From positions 2,480,001 to 2,544,000 of the forward strand of contig NZ_CP144555.1 in the NCBI RefSeq assembly GCF_036607905.1: a stretch of DNA of 64,000 bases. The letters are read 5' to 3'. Numbering within the stretch: position 1 is the stretch's first letter; each line of letters begins with the position of its first letter. Of this stretch, positions 21,892-30,285 are shown one piece after another. The notes beneath the pieces are model-generated. The model was given only the letters and a program-made list of their open reading frames with translations, was not told where the DNA came from and ran no database searches. Origin of the DNA: Streptomyces sp. SCSIO 75703. GTDB taxonomy: Bacteria; Actinomycetota; Actinomycetes; Streptomycetales; Streptomycetaceae. The translations under genes and the position numbers were made by a program.

Positions 21892-22614
21892 ATGGCAGAC
21901 GGCGAGACGGTGAGCACGGCGGCACAGGCGGGCGGTACGGCGTCCCCCTCGGCGGGGACGCCCCCCGCGGCCTTCTGGGCGCCCGGGAGCCCGATCCTGT
22001 GGCGTTACCGGGAGAACGGCGGGCGGCACATCCACATCGCCCGCCCCGTGACGGTGGTCCGGGACGACGCCGACCTGCTCGCCGTGTGGCTGGCACCGGG
22101 CACCGAGTGCGTCAAGCCGGTGCTGGCCGACGGCACGCCCGTCCACCTGGAGCCGCTGGCCTCGCGCTACACGAGGCCGCGGACCGTGCGCCGCGACCGC
22201 TGGTTCGGCACCGGCGTGCTCAAGCTGGCCCGGCCCGGCGAGCCCTGGTCGGTGTGGCTGTTCTGGGAACCGGGCTGGCGGTTCAGGAACTGGTACGTGA
22301 ACCTGGAGGAGCCCCTGGCCCGCTGGTCGGGCGGGGTCGACTCCGAGGACCACTTCCTGGACATCTCCGTCCAGCCGGACCGCGGCTGGCGGTGGCACGA
22401 CGAGGACGAGTTCGCCCAGGCCCAGCGGGACCGGCTGATGGACGCGGCGCAGGCCGGGCGGGTGCGGGCGGCGGGCCGGCACGCCGTCGAGGTGATCCGC
22501 GCCTGGGGACATCCGTTCTCGGACGGCTGGGAACACTGGCGACCCGATCCGTCCTGGGCGGTACCGTCGCTCCCCGGGGACTGGGACCGCGTACCCGCGC
22601 GGGCGGCCTCGTGA
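21892..22614 (+). CDS. DUF402 domain protein
   Basis: 240 residues. The DUF402 signature is clear: ILWRYRENGGRHIHIARPVT, WFGTGVLKLARPGEPWSVWL, WRFRNWYVNLEEPLARW and GGVDSEDHFLDISVQPD, then a helical tail ending in WGHPFSDGWEHWRPDPSW. DUF402 proteins include nucleoside di/triphosphate phosphatases with acidic metal ligands; the acidic cluster around DSEDHFLD fits. Exact substrate unknown. Confidence 0.88.
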   Translation: MADGETVSTAAQAGGTASPSAGTPPAAFWAPGSPILWRYRENGGRHIHIARPVTVVRDDADLLAVWLAPGTECVKPVLADGTPVHLEPLASRYTRPRTVRRDRWFGTGVLKLARPGEPWSVWLFWEPGWRFRNWYVNLEEPLARWSGGVDSEDHFLDISVQPDRGWRWHDEDEFAQAQRDRLMDAAQAGRVRAAGRHAVEVIRAWGHPFSDGWEHWRPDPSWAVPSLPGDWDRVPARAAS

Positions 22615-22732
22615 GACTCTTGATGAGCCCCCGGGCAGGAAACGTAGGATCGTCCTCCGCAAGGTCTGCGGAAGCGGCAACCGGCGGAGCGCGCACTGTG
22701 CTTGACCGATCGTCACCGAGGGGCGGCAGGAC

Positions 22733-22915
22733 GTGAGCGAGAGGTACGAGGGCATCACGGGACGCGGCCGCGGCCGGCCCGCCGGTGGCGGGGCAACCGC
22801 CTCCCAGCAGGCGGGAATCCCGTTCCCGGGGCACGTGTTCCGGGCAGCGGCGTTTCCGCGGGACGTACTGCACGCGCCGCGCGCAGTCCCGGACGGATGG
22901 ATGCGACACGCGTGA
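22733..22915 (+). CDS. Small coupled ORF before the SpoIIE-type phosphatase
   Basis: 60 codons from a GTG preceded by GAGGGGCGGCAGGAC. The peptide starts MSERYEGITGRGRGRPAGGG. Its TGA overlaps a GTG (GTGA) in the phosphatase frame, an arrangement typical of translational coupling. No known domain. It could equally be chance in GC-rich leader DNA. Confidence 0.35.
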   Translation: MSERYEGITGRGRGRPAGGGATASQQAGIPFPGHVFRAAAFPRDVLHAPRAVPDGWMRHA

Positions 22916-24966
22916 CGGAGCACCCGACCTCCTTCGACCGGTCCCCGGCGGGCACCGACCCCGCGGACCCGCGCGGGGCGTTCCTGCGTCCCCCGGTGGC
23001 GCCGAGGGACCCCGAGAGCGCCGCGTTACCGGCCCAGGGCCGTCCCGGCGAGGCCCAGGGCGCCGTCCCGGCCGGGGACTTCGAGCACGCCCAGCCGGGC
23101 GCCGAGCACTCCGGTGATCCGGACACGCACCGGCCCCGGCCCGCGCCGGAGACGGTGCCGCCCCAGCCGGGCGCCCTCAGCGACGGCGGGCGGCGCGCCG
23201 CGTCCGCGGAGCCGGACCGGCGCACGGGCCGGCCGCTCGGCCCGGGGCGGCCGACGCCGATGCGCCGCGACGGGGACCGGCTGCGGTTCGTGGGCGCCGC
23301 CACCCGGCGGATCGCGCGGGGCATGGACCTCGACGAGATCGTGATGGGGCTGTGCCGGGCGACCGTGCCCACCTTCGCCGACGCGATCCTCGTCTATCTG
23401 CGCGAACCGCTGCCGGTCGGCGACGAGCGGCCCACCGGTCCGCTGGTGCTGCGGCTGCGGCGCACCGACCGCATACCGGCCGAACGGGACACCGAGGGCG
23501 GTTTCATGCCCGCGGTGCAGCCCGAGCCGTCCGAGTTGGAGACGGTCGGCGCCGAGCGGTGCGAGGTGCGGCCGGGCAGCGCGCTGGCGGAGGTGCTGCG
23601 CGGGGTGCGGCCGGTCTTCACGGACACCCCCTCGGCCCGTGCCGCTCTGCCGGAACTGCTCGGCGAGGGCAGCGAGTTCGCGGTGCCCGGCGGCCGGGCC
23701 GCGATCCTCGCGCCGCTGCGCGGCCGGCGCCGGGTGATCGGTGCGGCGCTGTTCCTGCGCGGTCCGGAGCGCACCCCGTTCGAGGCGGACGACCTGCTGG
23801 TGGCGGCGCAGCTCGCCACGCACAGCGCGCTCGGTATCGACAAGGCGGTGCTGTACGGGCGGGAGGCGTACATCGCCGACGAGTTGCAGCGCACGATGCT
23901 TCCGGAGAACCTGCCGCGCTGCACGGGCGTGCGGCTGGCCTCGCGCTACCTGCCGGCGGCCGAGACGGCGCGGGTGGGCGGCGACTGGTACGACGCGATC
24001 CCGCTGCCGGGCAGCCGGGTGGCGCTGGTGGTCGGGGACGTGATGGGGCACTCCATGACGTCGGCGGCGATCATGGGCCAGTTGCGGACCACGGCGCAGA
24101 CCCTGGCCGGGCTGGACCTGCCGCCGCAGGAGGTGCTGCACCACCTGGACGAGCAGGCCCAGCGGCTCGGCCCGGACCGGATGGCGACCTGCCTGTACGC
24201 GGTGTACGACCCGGTCTCGCACCGGATCACGGTGGCCAACGCCGGGCATCCGCCGCCGGTCCTGCTGCACCTGGGGGGCCGGGCGGAGGTGCTGCGGGTG
24301 CCGGCGGGCGCCCCGATCGGTGTGGGCGGGGTCGACTTCGAGGCGGTGGACCTGGACGCCCCGGCCGGGGCGACGCTGCTCTTCTACACCGACGGGCTGG
24401 TGGAGTCGCGGCTGCGGGACGTGTGGACGGGCATCGAGCAACTGCGGGAACGGCTCGCCGCGACCGCGCGGCTCACCGGGCCGGACCATCCCCCGCCGCT
24501 GGAGGCCCTGTGCGACGAGGTGCTGGACATGCTCGGGCCGGGCGACCGGGACGACGACATCGCGCTGCTCGCGGCCCGTTTCGACGGGATCGCGCCGAGC
24601 GACGTGGCGTACTGGTACCTGGAGCCGGAGGACGCGGCGCCCGGCCGGGCCCGCCGCCTGGCCCGCAGGACGCTCGCCCGCTGGGGCATGGAGGAGCTGA
24701 CGGACTCGGTGGAGCTGCTGGTCAGCGAGGTGGTGACCAACGCGGTGCGGTACGCGACGCGGCCGGTGACGCTGCGGCTGCTGCGCACGGACGTGCTGCG
24801 CTGCGAGGTCGGCGACGACGTGCCGCAGTTGCCGCGGCTGCGGCAGGCGCGGGCCACGGACGAGGGCGGGCGCGGACTCTACCTGGTGAACCGGATGGCC
24901 CGGCGCTGGGGCGCGACCCGGCTGAGCACGGGCAAGGTGGTGTGGTTCGAGCTGAACCGCGGCTGA
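22897..24966 (+). CDS. SpoIIE-family PP2C phosphatase with GAF and kinase-like domains
   Basis: 689 residues from ATG; a GTG five codons later overlaps the upstream small ORF's stop and may be the real start. Residues 1-125 are disordered. A GAF-type sensor spans about 130-310 (FVGAATRRIARGMDLDEIVM). A PP2C/SpoIIE phosphatase follows with metal motifs VGGDWYDAIPL, VVGDVMGHSM, LFYTDGLVE and GDRDDDIALLAARF. The C-terminal HATPase (ELLVSEVVTNAVRYATRP, GRGLYLVNRMARRWGA) resembles anti-sigma serine kinases. It probably acts in partner-switching control of a sigma factor. Confidence 0.93.
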   Translation: MDATRVTEHPTSFDRSPAGTDPADPRGAFLRPPVAPRDPESAALPAQGRPGEAQGAVPAGDFEHAQPGAEHSGDPDTHRPRPAPETVPPQPGALSDGGRRAASAEPDRRTGRPLGPGRPTPMRRDGDRLRFVGAATRRIARGMDLDEIVMGLCRATVPTFADAILVYLREPLPVGDERPTGPLVLRLRRTDRIPAERDTEGGFMPAVQPEPSELETVGAERCEVRPGSALAEVLRGVRPVFTDTPSARAALPELLGEGSEFAVPGGRAAILAPLRGRRRVIGAALFLRGPERTPFEADDLLVAAQLATHSALGIDKAVLYGREAYIADELQRTMLPENLPRCTGVRLASRYLPAAETARVGGDWYDAIPLPGSRVALVVGDVMGHSMTSAAIMGQLRTTAQTLAGLDLPPQEVLHHLDEQAQRLGPDRMATCLYAVYDPVSHRITVANAGHPPPVLLHLGGRAEVLRVPAGAPIGVGGVDFEAVDLDAPAGATLLFYTDGLVESRLRDVWTGIEQLRERLAATARLTGPDHPPPLEALCDEVLDMLGPGDRDDDIALLAARFDGIAPSDVAYWYLEPEDAAPGRARRLARRTLARWGMEELTDSVELLVSEVVTNAVRYATRPVTLRLLRTDVLRCEVGDDVPQLPRLRQARATDEGGRGLYLVNRMARRWGATRLSTGKVVWFELNRG

Positions 24967-24990
24967 GCGGCGGGGAGCCGGTCCGCGGAC

Positions 24991-25034
24991 GGTGAGGGGG
25001 CGTCCGGTGGTGGTCCACCGGACGCCCCCTCACC
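24991..25034. terminator. Bidirectional terminator between phosphatase and PBP genes
   Basis: A perfect 20-bp stem starting GGTGAGGGGGCGTCCGGTGG with a four-base TGGT loop, between two convergent stops. Confidence 0.9.
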
Positions 25035-25052
25035 GTCGTGCGGGCCGCTTCG

Positions 25053-27353
25053 CTACGGGCCGCCGCGGTCCTGCTCGGTCCCGGGGATCAGCGGGTCGTC
25101 CGGGGAGGCGCCGTCGGAGGGCGGTTCGCCGCTGGGCGTGCCGGACGGCGAGGTGGTCGTGGACGGCTGGGAGGGCAGGCCGCCGCTCTCCTCGTCGGAC
25201 GGCGGCTGCGGGGACGTCTCGTCCTCCGGCGGCGTCTCCTCCTCCGTCTCGTCCTCCGTGGGGGACTGGGAGGGCGAGGTGGAGGGGGAGGGCGAGCTGC
25301 TGGGCTCGACCGCCGCGCCCTGCTTGGTCTCCAGGTCGAACCGGCTGACCTCGTCCATCACGCCGAAGGTGTACGCGGCCCAGATCTGCGCCGGGAAGCC
25401 GCCGCCGTTGACGCGGGGCTGGCCGCCCGCCTTGTACATCGGGACCTGGGCGAAGGTCTTGGCGTCCTCGCCGAAGAGGCCGACGGAGGTGACGAGGTCG
25501 GGGGTGAAGCCGGTGAACCAGGCCGACTTGTTGTTGTCGGAGGTGCCGGTCTTGCCGGCGACCTGCTGGCCGCGCCGCAGCGGGTTGTCGCGCACGGACC
25601 GCTTGGCGGTGCCGTCGTCGACGACGCCGGTCAGGACGGAGGTCACCGTGTCGGCGGCCTCGCGGCTGATGACGCGTTCCCCCACGGGGTCGGGGAACTG
25701 CACGCTGCGGGAGGCGTGCTCGACGGACTTGACGACGGCCGGGGTGACCTTGCGGCCGTGGTTGTCGAGGGTGGCGTAGACGCCGGCCATCTCCAGGGGG
25801 CTCGCGCCCATGCTGCCGAGGGTCTGGGCGGGCACGGCCTCCATGCCCTCGGTCTCCATGCCGAGCTTGCCGGCGACGTCGACCACCTCGCGCATGCCGA
25901 CGTCGACGCCCATCTGCGCGAAGACGGAGTTGACGGACTTGTTCATCGCCTCCTGGACGGTGACGTCGCCGTAGTCGACGTCGTCCTCGTTCTCCGGGGC
26001 GAAGCCGACCTCGCGGCCGTTCTCCACCACGGGGCGCTTGCTGGTGCCGTCGTAGAGGGTGCTGGCGGTGATGGGCACGGCGTCCTGGGTCTCGGCGTCC
26101 TCGTCGACGGCGGCGGCCAGGATGACCGGCTTGAAGGTGGAGGCGGGCTGGTAGTCGTCGCGGGTGGCGTTGTTGCGGAAGTGCTTGACGTAGTCCACGC
26201 CGCCGTACATCGCGACGACCGCGCCCGTCTTCGGGTCGACGGAGACGGCGCCGGCCTGCACGTTCGCGTCGACCTCGCGCTGCTCCGGGTCCAGCTTGGC
26301 GGTGAGCTGTTCCCTGACGGCCTTCTCCAGCGCGGTCTGCTTCTTCTTGTCGATGTTGAGCTTGACGGTCCAGCCGCCGGCCTCGACCATCGCCTCGGCC
26401 TGCTTGGTGTCCTCGGCGGTGCCCTGGGCGACGAGTTGCCGGGTGAGCGCGGTGTTGGCGGCCTCGACCAGGTAGCCGGTCTGGCCCTCCATGCCGGGGG
26501 CGGCCTTCGGTTCCTCGGGCACGGGGAAGGTCATCGACTGCCGGGCGGAGGCGTCGAGCCACTTCTGGCCGACCATGTTGTCCAGGACGTAGTTCCAGCG
26601 CTCCTGGACGAGCTTCTTGCCCGTGTCGCTGGCGTTCGCCCAGTCGTACTGGCTGGGCGCCTGGAGCAGCGCGGCGAGGTAGGCGCCCTGCTCGACCGTC
26701 AGGTCCTTGGCGTCGACGCGGTAGTACGCCTGCGCGGCGGCCTGGATGCCGTAGGCGCCGCGGCCGTAGTAGCTGGTGTTGATGTAGCCGGCGAGGATGT
26801 AGTCCTTGGACTTCTCGCGGTCCAGCTTGAGCGAGATGACCAGTTCCTTCAGCTTGCGCGAGACGGTCTGGTCCTGCGTCAGGTAGTAGTTCTTGACGTA
26901 CTGCTGGGTGATGGTCGAGCCGCCCTGCGCGCCCTTGCCGGAGAAGGTGTTGAGCAGTCCGCGGGCGGTGCCCTTCAGGTCGACGCCGGCGTCCTGGTAG
27001 AAGCTCTTGTTCTCGGCGGCGACGAAGGTGTGCTGGACGTCCTTGGGGACCTTGGCCAGGTCGACGATCTCCCGGTTGTAGCCCTTGCGGGCCATGATCG
27101 AGCCGTCGCTGTACTGGTAGGTGTTGCCCTGGCGCTGGGCGTCCGCGTTCCCCTCGGGGATCGAGATGACCATGTAGAGGACGATGAAGGCGCCCATGCC
27201 GAGCAGGCAGAGGCCGAGGAAGCCGCCCACCATCTTCTTCCAGGTGAACAGCCGCCGTATCCGGCCGCGTCCGCCCGCCGCCGACGAGCGGTGCCCGGTC
27301 GCCGCGCGGCGACCGGCGCGCTGTCGCGCTCTTCTCTCTTCCGCTCGTCCCAT
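25053..27353 (-). CDS. Class A penicillin-binding protein
   Basis: 766 residues. Cytoplasmic basic N-terminus, one membrane helix at about 42-66, then a GT51 glycosyltransferase (catalytic E114 in AAENKSFYQ; GGSTITQQYVKN). The transpeptidase has S405-TF-K408, S473-V-N475 and K601-T-G603. The last 85 residues are Ser/Pro/Glu/Thr-rich and disordered. It polymerises and cross-links peptidoglycan at the outer membrane face. The ENKSFY sequence departs slightly from the usual EDxxFxxH. Confidence 0.95.
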   Translation of the reverse strand: MGRAEERRARQRAGRRAATGHRSSAAGGRGRIRRLFTWKKMVGGFLGLCLLGMGAFIVLYMVISIPEGNADAQRQGNTYQYSDGSIMARKGYNREIVDLAKVPKDVQHTFVAAENKSFYQDAGVDLKGTARGLLNTFSGKGAQGGSTITQQYVKNYYLTQDQTVSRKLKELVISLKLDREKSKDYILAGYINTSYYGRGAYGIQAAAQAYYRVDAKDLTVEQGAYLAALLQAPSQYDWANASDTGKKLVQERWNYVLDNMVGQKWLDASARQSMTFPVPEEPKAAPGMEGQTGYLVEAANTALTRQLVAQGTAEDTKQAEAMVEAGGWTVKLNIDKKKQTALEKAVREQLTAKLDPEQREVDANVQAGAVSVDPKTGAVVAMYGGVDYVKHFRNNATRDDYQPASTFKPVILAAAVDEDAETQDAVPITASTLYDGTSKRPVVENGREVGFAPENEDDVDYGDVTVQEAMNKSVNSVFAQMGVDVGMREVVDVAGKLGMETEGMEAVPAQTLGSMGASPLEMAGVYATLDNHGRKVTPAVVKSVEHASRSVQFPDPVGERVISREAADTVTSVLTGVVDDGTAKRSVRDNPLRRGQQVAGKTGTSDNNKSAWFTGFTPDLVTSVGLFGEDAKTFAQVPMYKAGGQPRVNGGGFPAQIWAAYTFGVMDEVSRFDLETKQGAAVEPSSSPSPSTSPSQSPTEDETEEETPPEDETSPQPPSDEESGGLPSQPSTTTSPSGTPSGEPPSDGASPDDPLIPGTEQDRGGP

Positions 27354-27545
27354 GGTCCGATCCGCTCCGCTTCGGTCATGTGTGCACACGCGTCACACAG
27401 GTTCGGCGCTCAGGTCAGCTCAGAAAGCTAACACCGGGAGATGCGACAAAGCCCTGCCGATCCCCCCTTGTGCGGACGTGAGAATCAGCACCCCTCCCTG
27501 TGGAACCGACGTCCGAGAGGGGCGCGGGGTTGCCGTCGTCCGCTA

Positions 27546-27559
27546 AAGTGATATCACTT
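27546..27559. promoter_or_regulatory. Perfect palindrome upstream of the SPFH operon
   Basis: AAGTGATATCACTT is a perfect 14-bp palindrome in an AT-richer patch, about 70 bp before the SPFH start. It looks like an operator; the downstream small RHH-like protein is a plausible ligand. Confidence 0.5.
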
Positions 27560-27631
27560 AGCCAATAACGAGCTAGGCGAACACCGACGTGCGCCCTGCC
27601 ACCGGCACGCCGCACGAGAACGGGGGAACCC

Positions 27632-28570
27632 ATGTCCACACCCGAGACCCCGCAGGCCACCGCGGACGTGCCCCAGATGCCCGCCCCGCGCGTGCGGGAG
27701 ACGCAGGCGCAGAGCATCGGCGGCGGACTCGCCCTGCTGCTCGGCCTGGTCGGACTGCTGGTCGGCGCCGGCCTGATCGCGACCACCGCGGCGGTCGACG
27801 CCACCGGCGCCAAGGCCGCGCTGATCGTGGTGGGCATCCTGGTCGCGCTGGCCGCCTTCCTCGCCATGTGCGGGCTGAACATGGTCGCGCCGGGCGAGGC
27901 CCGGGTGGTCCAGCTCTTCGGCCGGTACCGGGGCACGATCCGCCAGGACGGCCTGCGCTGGGTCAACCCCTTCACCCAGCGCACCAAGATCTCGACCCGC
28001 GTGCGCAACCACGAGACGGCCGTCCTCAAGGTGAACGACGCCTACGGCAACCCGATCGAACTGGCCGCCGTGGTGGTCTGGCGGGTCGAGGACACCGCGC
28101 AGGCCACCTTCGAGGTCGACGACTACGTCGAGTTCGTCTCCACGCAGACCGAGGCGGCCGTGCGGCACATCGCCATCGAGTACCCCTACGACGCCCACGA
28201 GGAGGACGGCCTCTCGCTGCGCGGCAACGCCGAGGAGATCACCGAGAAGCTCGCGGTCGAACTGCACGCGCGCGTGGAGGCGGCCGGGGTGCAGATCATC
28301 GAGTCCCGCTTCACGCACCTCGCCTACGCCCCGGAGATCGCCTCGGCGATGCTCCAGCGCCAGCAGGCCGGCGCGGTGGTGGCGGCACGGCGCCAGATCG
28401 TCGACGGGGCGGTCGGCATGGTCGAGGCGGCGCTCGCCCGGATCACCGAGGAGGGCATCGTGGAGATGGACGCCGAACGCAAGGCGGCGATGGTCTCCAA
28501 CCTGATGGTCGTGCTGTGCGGTGACCGCTCCGCCCAGCCGATCGTGAACACCGGGACGCTCTACCAGTGA
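27632..28570 (+). CDS. SPFH/band-7 domain membrane protein
   Basis: 312 residues. Two N-terminal hydrophobic segments (about 30-50 and 62-82) precede an SPFH domain: [60 protein letters not shown] and [20 protein letters not shown], ending with [20 protein letters not shown]. Slipin-like SPFH proteins organise membrane microdomains. The stop overlaps the next GTG, so the following small protein is coupled to it. Confidence 0.93.
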   Translation: MSTPETPQATADVPQMPAPRVRETQAQSIGGGLALLLGLVGLLVGAGLIATTAAVDATGAKAALIVVGILVALAAFLAMCGLNMVAPGEARVVQLFGRYRGTIRQDGLRWVNPFTQRTKISTRVRNHETAVLKVNDAYGNPIELAAVVVWRVEDTAQATFEVDDYVEFVSTQTEAAVRHIAIEYPYDAHEEDGLSLRGNAEEITEKLAVELHARVEAAGVQIIESRFTHLAYAPEIASAMLQRQQAGAVVAARRQIVDGAVGMVEAALARITEEGIVEMDAERKAAMVSNLMVVLCGDRSAQPIVNTGTLYQ

Positions 28571-28821
28571 CGGCCCCCTCCGAGGAACCGTCCCCGCGGC
28601 GCCGGCCCCAGCAGCGCAAGCAGGTGCTGCTGCGGCTGGACCCGCAGGTGTACGAGGCACTGGCCCGCTGGGCCGGCGACGAACTGCGCTCGGCCAACGC
28701 ACAGATCGAGTTCCTGCTGCGCCGGGCGCTCTCGGAGGCCGGCCGCCTGCCCGGCGACGCCGGTCCGCTGCCCCGCCGCGGCCGGCCCCCGGGGAACCCG
28801 GGACCGCCTCCGGCGCGGTAG
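28567..28821 (+). CDS. Small ribbon-helix-helix-like protein coupled to the SPFH gene
   Basis: 84 residues from a GTG inside the preceding stop (GTGA). The core RKQVLLRLDPQVYEALARWA, GDELRSANAQIEFLLRRALS has the beta-helix-helix pattern of Arc/CopG repressors: a basic strand KQVLLRLDP and two helices. The tail is Pro/Gly-rich. It may repress its own operon through the upstream palindrome; alternatively it only partners the SPFH protein. Confidence 0.75.
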   Translation: MTAPSEEPSPRRRPQQRKQVLLRLDPQVYEALARWAGDELRSANAQIEFLLRRALSEAGRLPGDAGPLPRRGRPPGNPGPPPAR

Positions 28822-28841
28822 ACGCGGCGAGCGCGGCGAGG

Positions 28842-28878
28842 GGAAGGGCGGGCTCCCGTCCGGGGAGCCCGCCCTTCC
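28842..28878 (+). terminator. Terminator after the SPFH operon
   Basis: Perfect 15-bp stem GGAAGGGCGGGCTCC with its complement and a seven-base loop. Confidence 0.8.
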
Positions 28879-29034
28879 GCGTGTCCGCGGCGCCGGGCGC
28901 GACGCCCTCCCCGCGCCGGGCGGGAGCGGACCCGCGGATCCCTGTGACAGGACTGTGACAACCACCCCCCACCAGGGGCGTCACCCGCCCGGGACCCCTG
29001 GCCGGCACGGTGCGCTCCGCCCTCCGCGCCCCAC

Positions 29035-29055
29035 GTATACACTCGGCGTATACAC
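29035..29055 (+). promoter_or_regulatory. Paired GTATACAC repeats before the PadR gene
   Basis: GTATACAC occurs at 29035 and 29048, 13 bp apart, followed by ACACCGTGTGT. It lies just upstream of the padR start and probably forms the autoregulatory operator and promoter. Confidence 0.55.
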
Positions 29056-29074
29056 CGTGTGTAGAGTGCGGTGC

Positions 29075-29599
29075 ATGTCCATCGGTCACACCCTCCTCGG
29101 TCTCCTGGAGTCCGGGCCGCGCCACGGCTACGACCTCAAACGCGCCTTCGACGAGAAATTCGGCCAGGACCGGCCGCTCCACTACGGCCAGGTCTACTCG
29201 ACCATGTCCCGCCTCCTGAAGAACGGCCTCGTCGTCGTCGACGGCATCGAGACCGGCGGCGGTCCCGAACGCAAGCGGTACGCGATCACCGACGCCGGCG
29301 TCACCGACGTGCAGCGCTGGCTCGCCACACCGGAGAAGCCCGAGCCGTACCTCCACTCGACCCTGTACACCAAGGTCGTCCTCGCGCTGCTCACCCACCG
29401 CGACGCCGCCGACGTCCTCGACACCCAGCGCTCCGAGCACCTGCGCAACATGCGCGTGCTCACCGACCGCAAGCGCAGGGGCGACCTCGCCGACCAGCTC
29501 ATCTGCGACCACGCCCTGTTCCACCTCGAAGCCGACCTGCGCTGGCTGGAACTGACCGCCGCGCGCCTCGACAAACTCCGCGAAACGGTGGCCCCATGA
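29075..29599 (+). CDS. PadR-family transcriptional regulator
   Basis: 174 residues. A PadR winged helix at 1-75 (MSIGHTLLGLLESGPRHGYD, HYGQVYSTMSRLLKNGLVV, GPERKRYAITDAGV), followed by the C-terminal dimerisation helices. The stop overlaps the start of an ABC ATPase (ATGA), so it very likely controls that transporter, as PadR proteins commonly do for drug- or peptide-responsive exporters. Start chosen at the Met that begins the domain. Confidence 0.92.
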   Translation: MSIGHTLLGLLESGPRHGYDLKRAFDEKFGQDRPLHYGQVYSTMSRLLKNGLVVVDGIETGGGPERKRYAITDAGVTDVQRWLATPEKPEPYLHSTLYTKVVLALLTHRDAADVLDTQRSEHLRNMRVLTDRKRRGDLADQLICDHALFHLEADLRWLELTAARLDKLRETVAP

Positions 29600-30285
29600 C
29601 CGCGCCCGAAGGTTCCCTGCTCTCCGCCGAGGGCCTGTGCAAGGCGTACGGCCCCACCATGGCCCTCGACGGCGCCTCGTTCTCCATCCACCCCGGCGAG
29701 GTCGTCGCCGTCATGGGCCCCTCCGGCTCCGGCAAGTCGACGCTGCTGCACTGCCTGGCCGGCATCGTGCCGCCCGACTCCGGCACGATCCTCTACCAGG
29801 GCCGGGAACTGTCCGCCATGAACGACGCCCAGCGCAGCGCCCTGCGCCGCAGCGAGTTCGGCTTCGTCTTCCAGTTCGGCCAGCTCGTGCCCGAGCTGAC
29901 CTGCGTCGAGAACGTCGCCCTGCCGCTGCGCCTGACCGGCACCCCGCGCAAGGAGGCCGAGCGCGCCGCGCTCGCCTGGATGGAGCGGCTGGAGGTCGAC
30001 GGCCTGGCCGGGAAGCGGCCGGGCGAGGTCTCCGGCGGCCAGGGACAGCGCGTCGCCGTGGCGCGGGCGCTGGTGACCGGACCCCGCGTCGTCTTCGCCG
30101 ACGAGCCGACCGGCGCCCTGGACTCCCTCAACGGCGAGCGCGTCATGGAACTGCTCACGGACGCCGCCCGCACCACCAACGCCGCCGTCGTCCTCGTCAC
30201 CCACGAGGCGCGCGTCGCCGCCTACTCCGACCGCGAGGTCGTCGTCCGCGACGGCAGGTCCCGGGACATGGAGCGCGCCGTATGA
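29596..30285 (+). CDS. ABC transporter ATP-binding protein (MacB/LolD type)
   Basis: 229 residues. Walker A GPSGSGKST is at 41-49, signature VSGGQGQRVAVARAL, Walker B VVFADEPTGALDS, and switch His in VLVTHEARVAAYSD. The Q-loop region FVFQFGQLVPELTCVENVAL is typical of ATPases that pair with FtsX-like permeases. Coupled to padR upstream and to the permease downstream by ATGA overlaps. Probably an export or envelope-stress transporter. Confidence 0.94.
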   Translation: MTAPEGSLLSAEGLCKAYGPTMALDGASFSIHPGEVVAVMGPSGSGKSTLLHCLAGIVPPDSGTILYQGRELSAMNDAQRSALRRSEFGFVFQFGQLVPELTCVENVALPLRLTGTPRKEAERAALAWMERLEVDGLAGKRPGEVSGGQGQRVAVARALVTGPRVVFADEPTGALDSLNGERVMELLTDAARTTNAAVVLVTHEARVAAYSDREVVVRDGRSRDMERAV

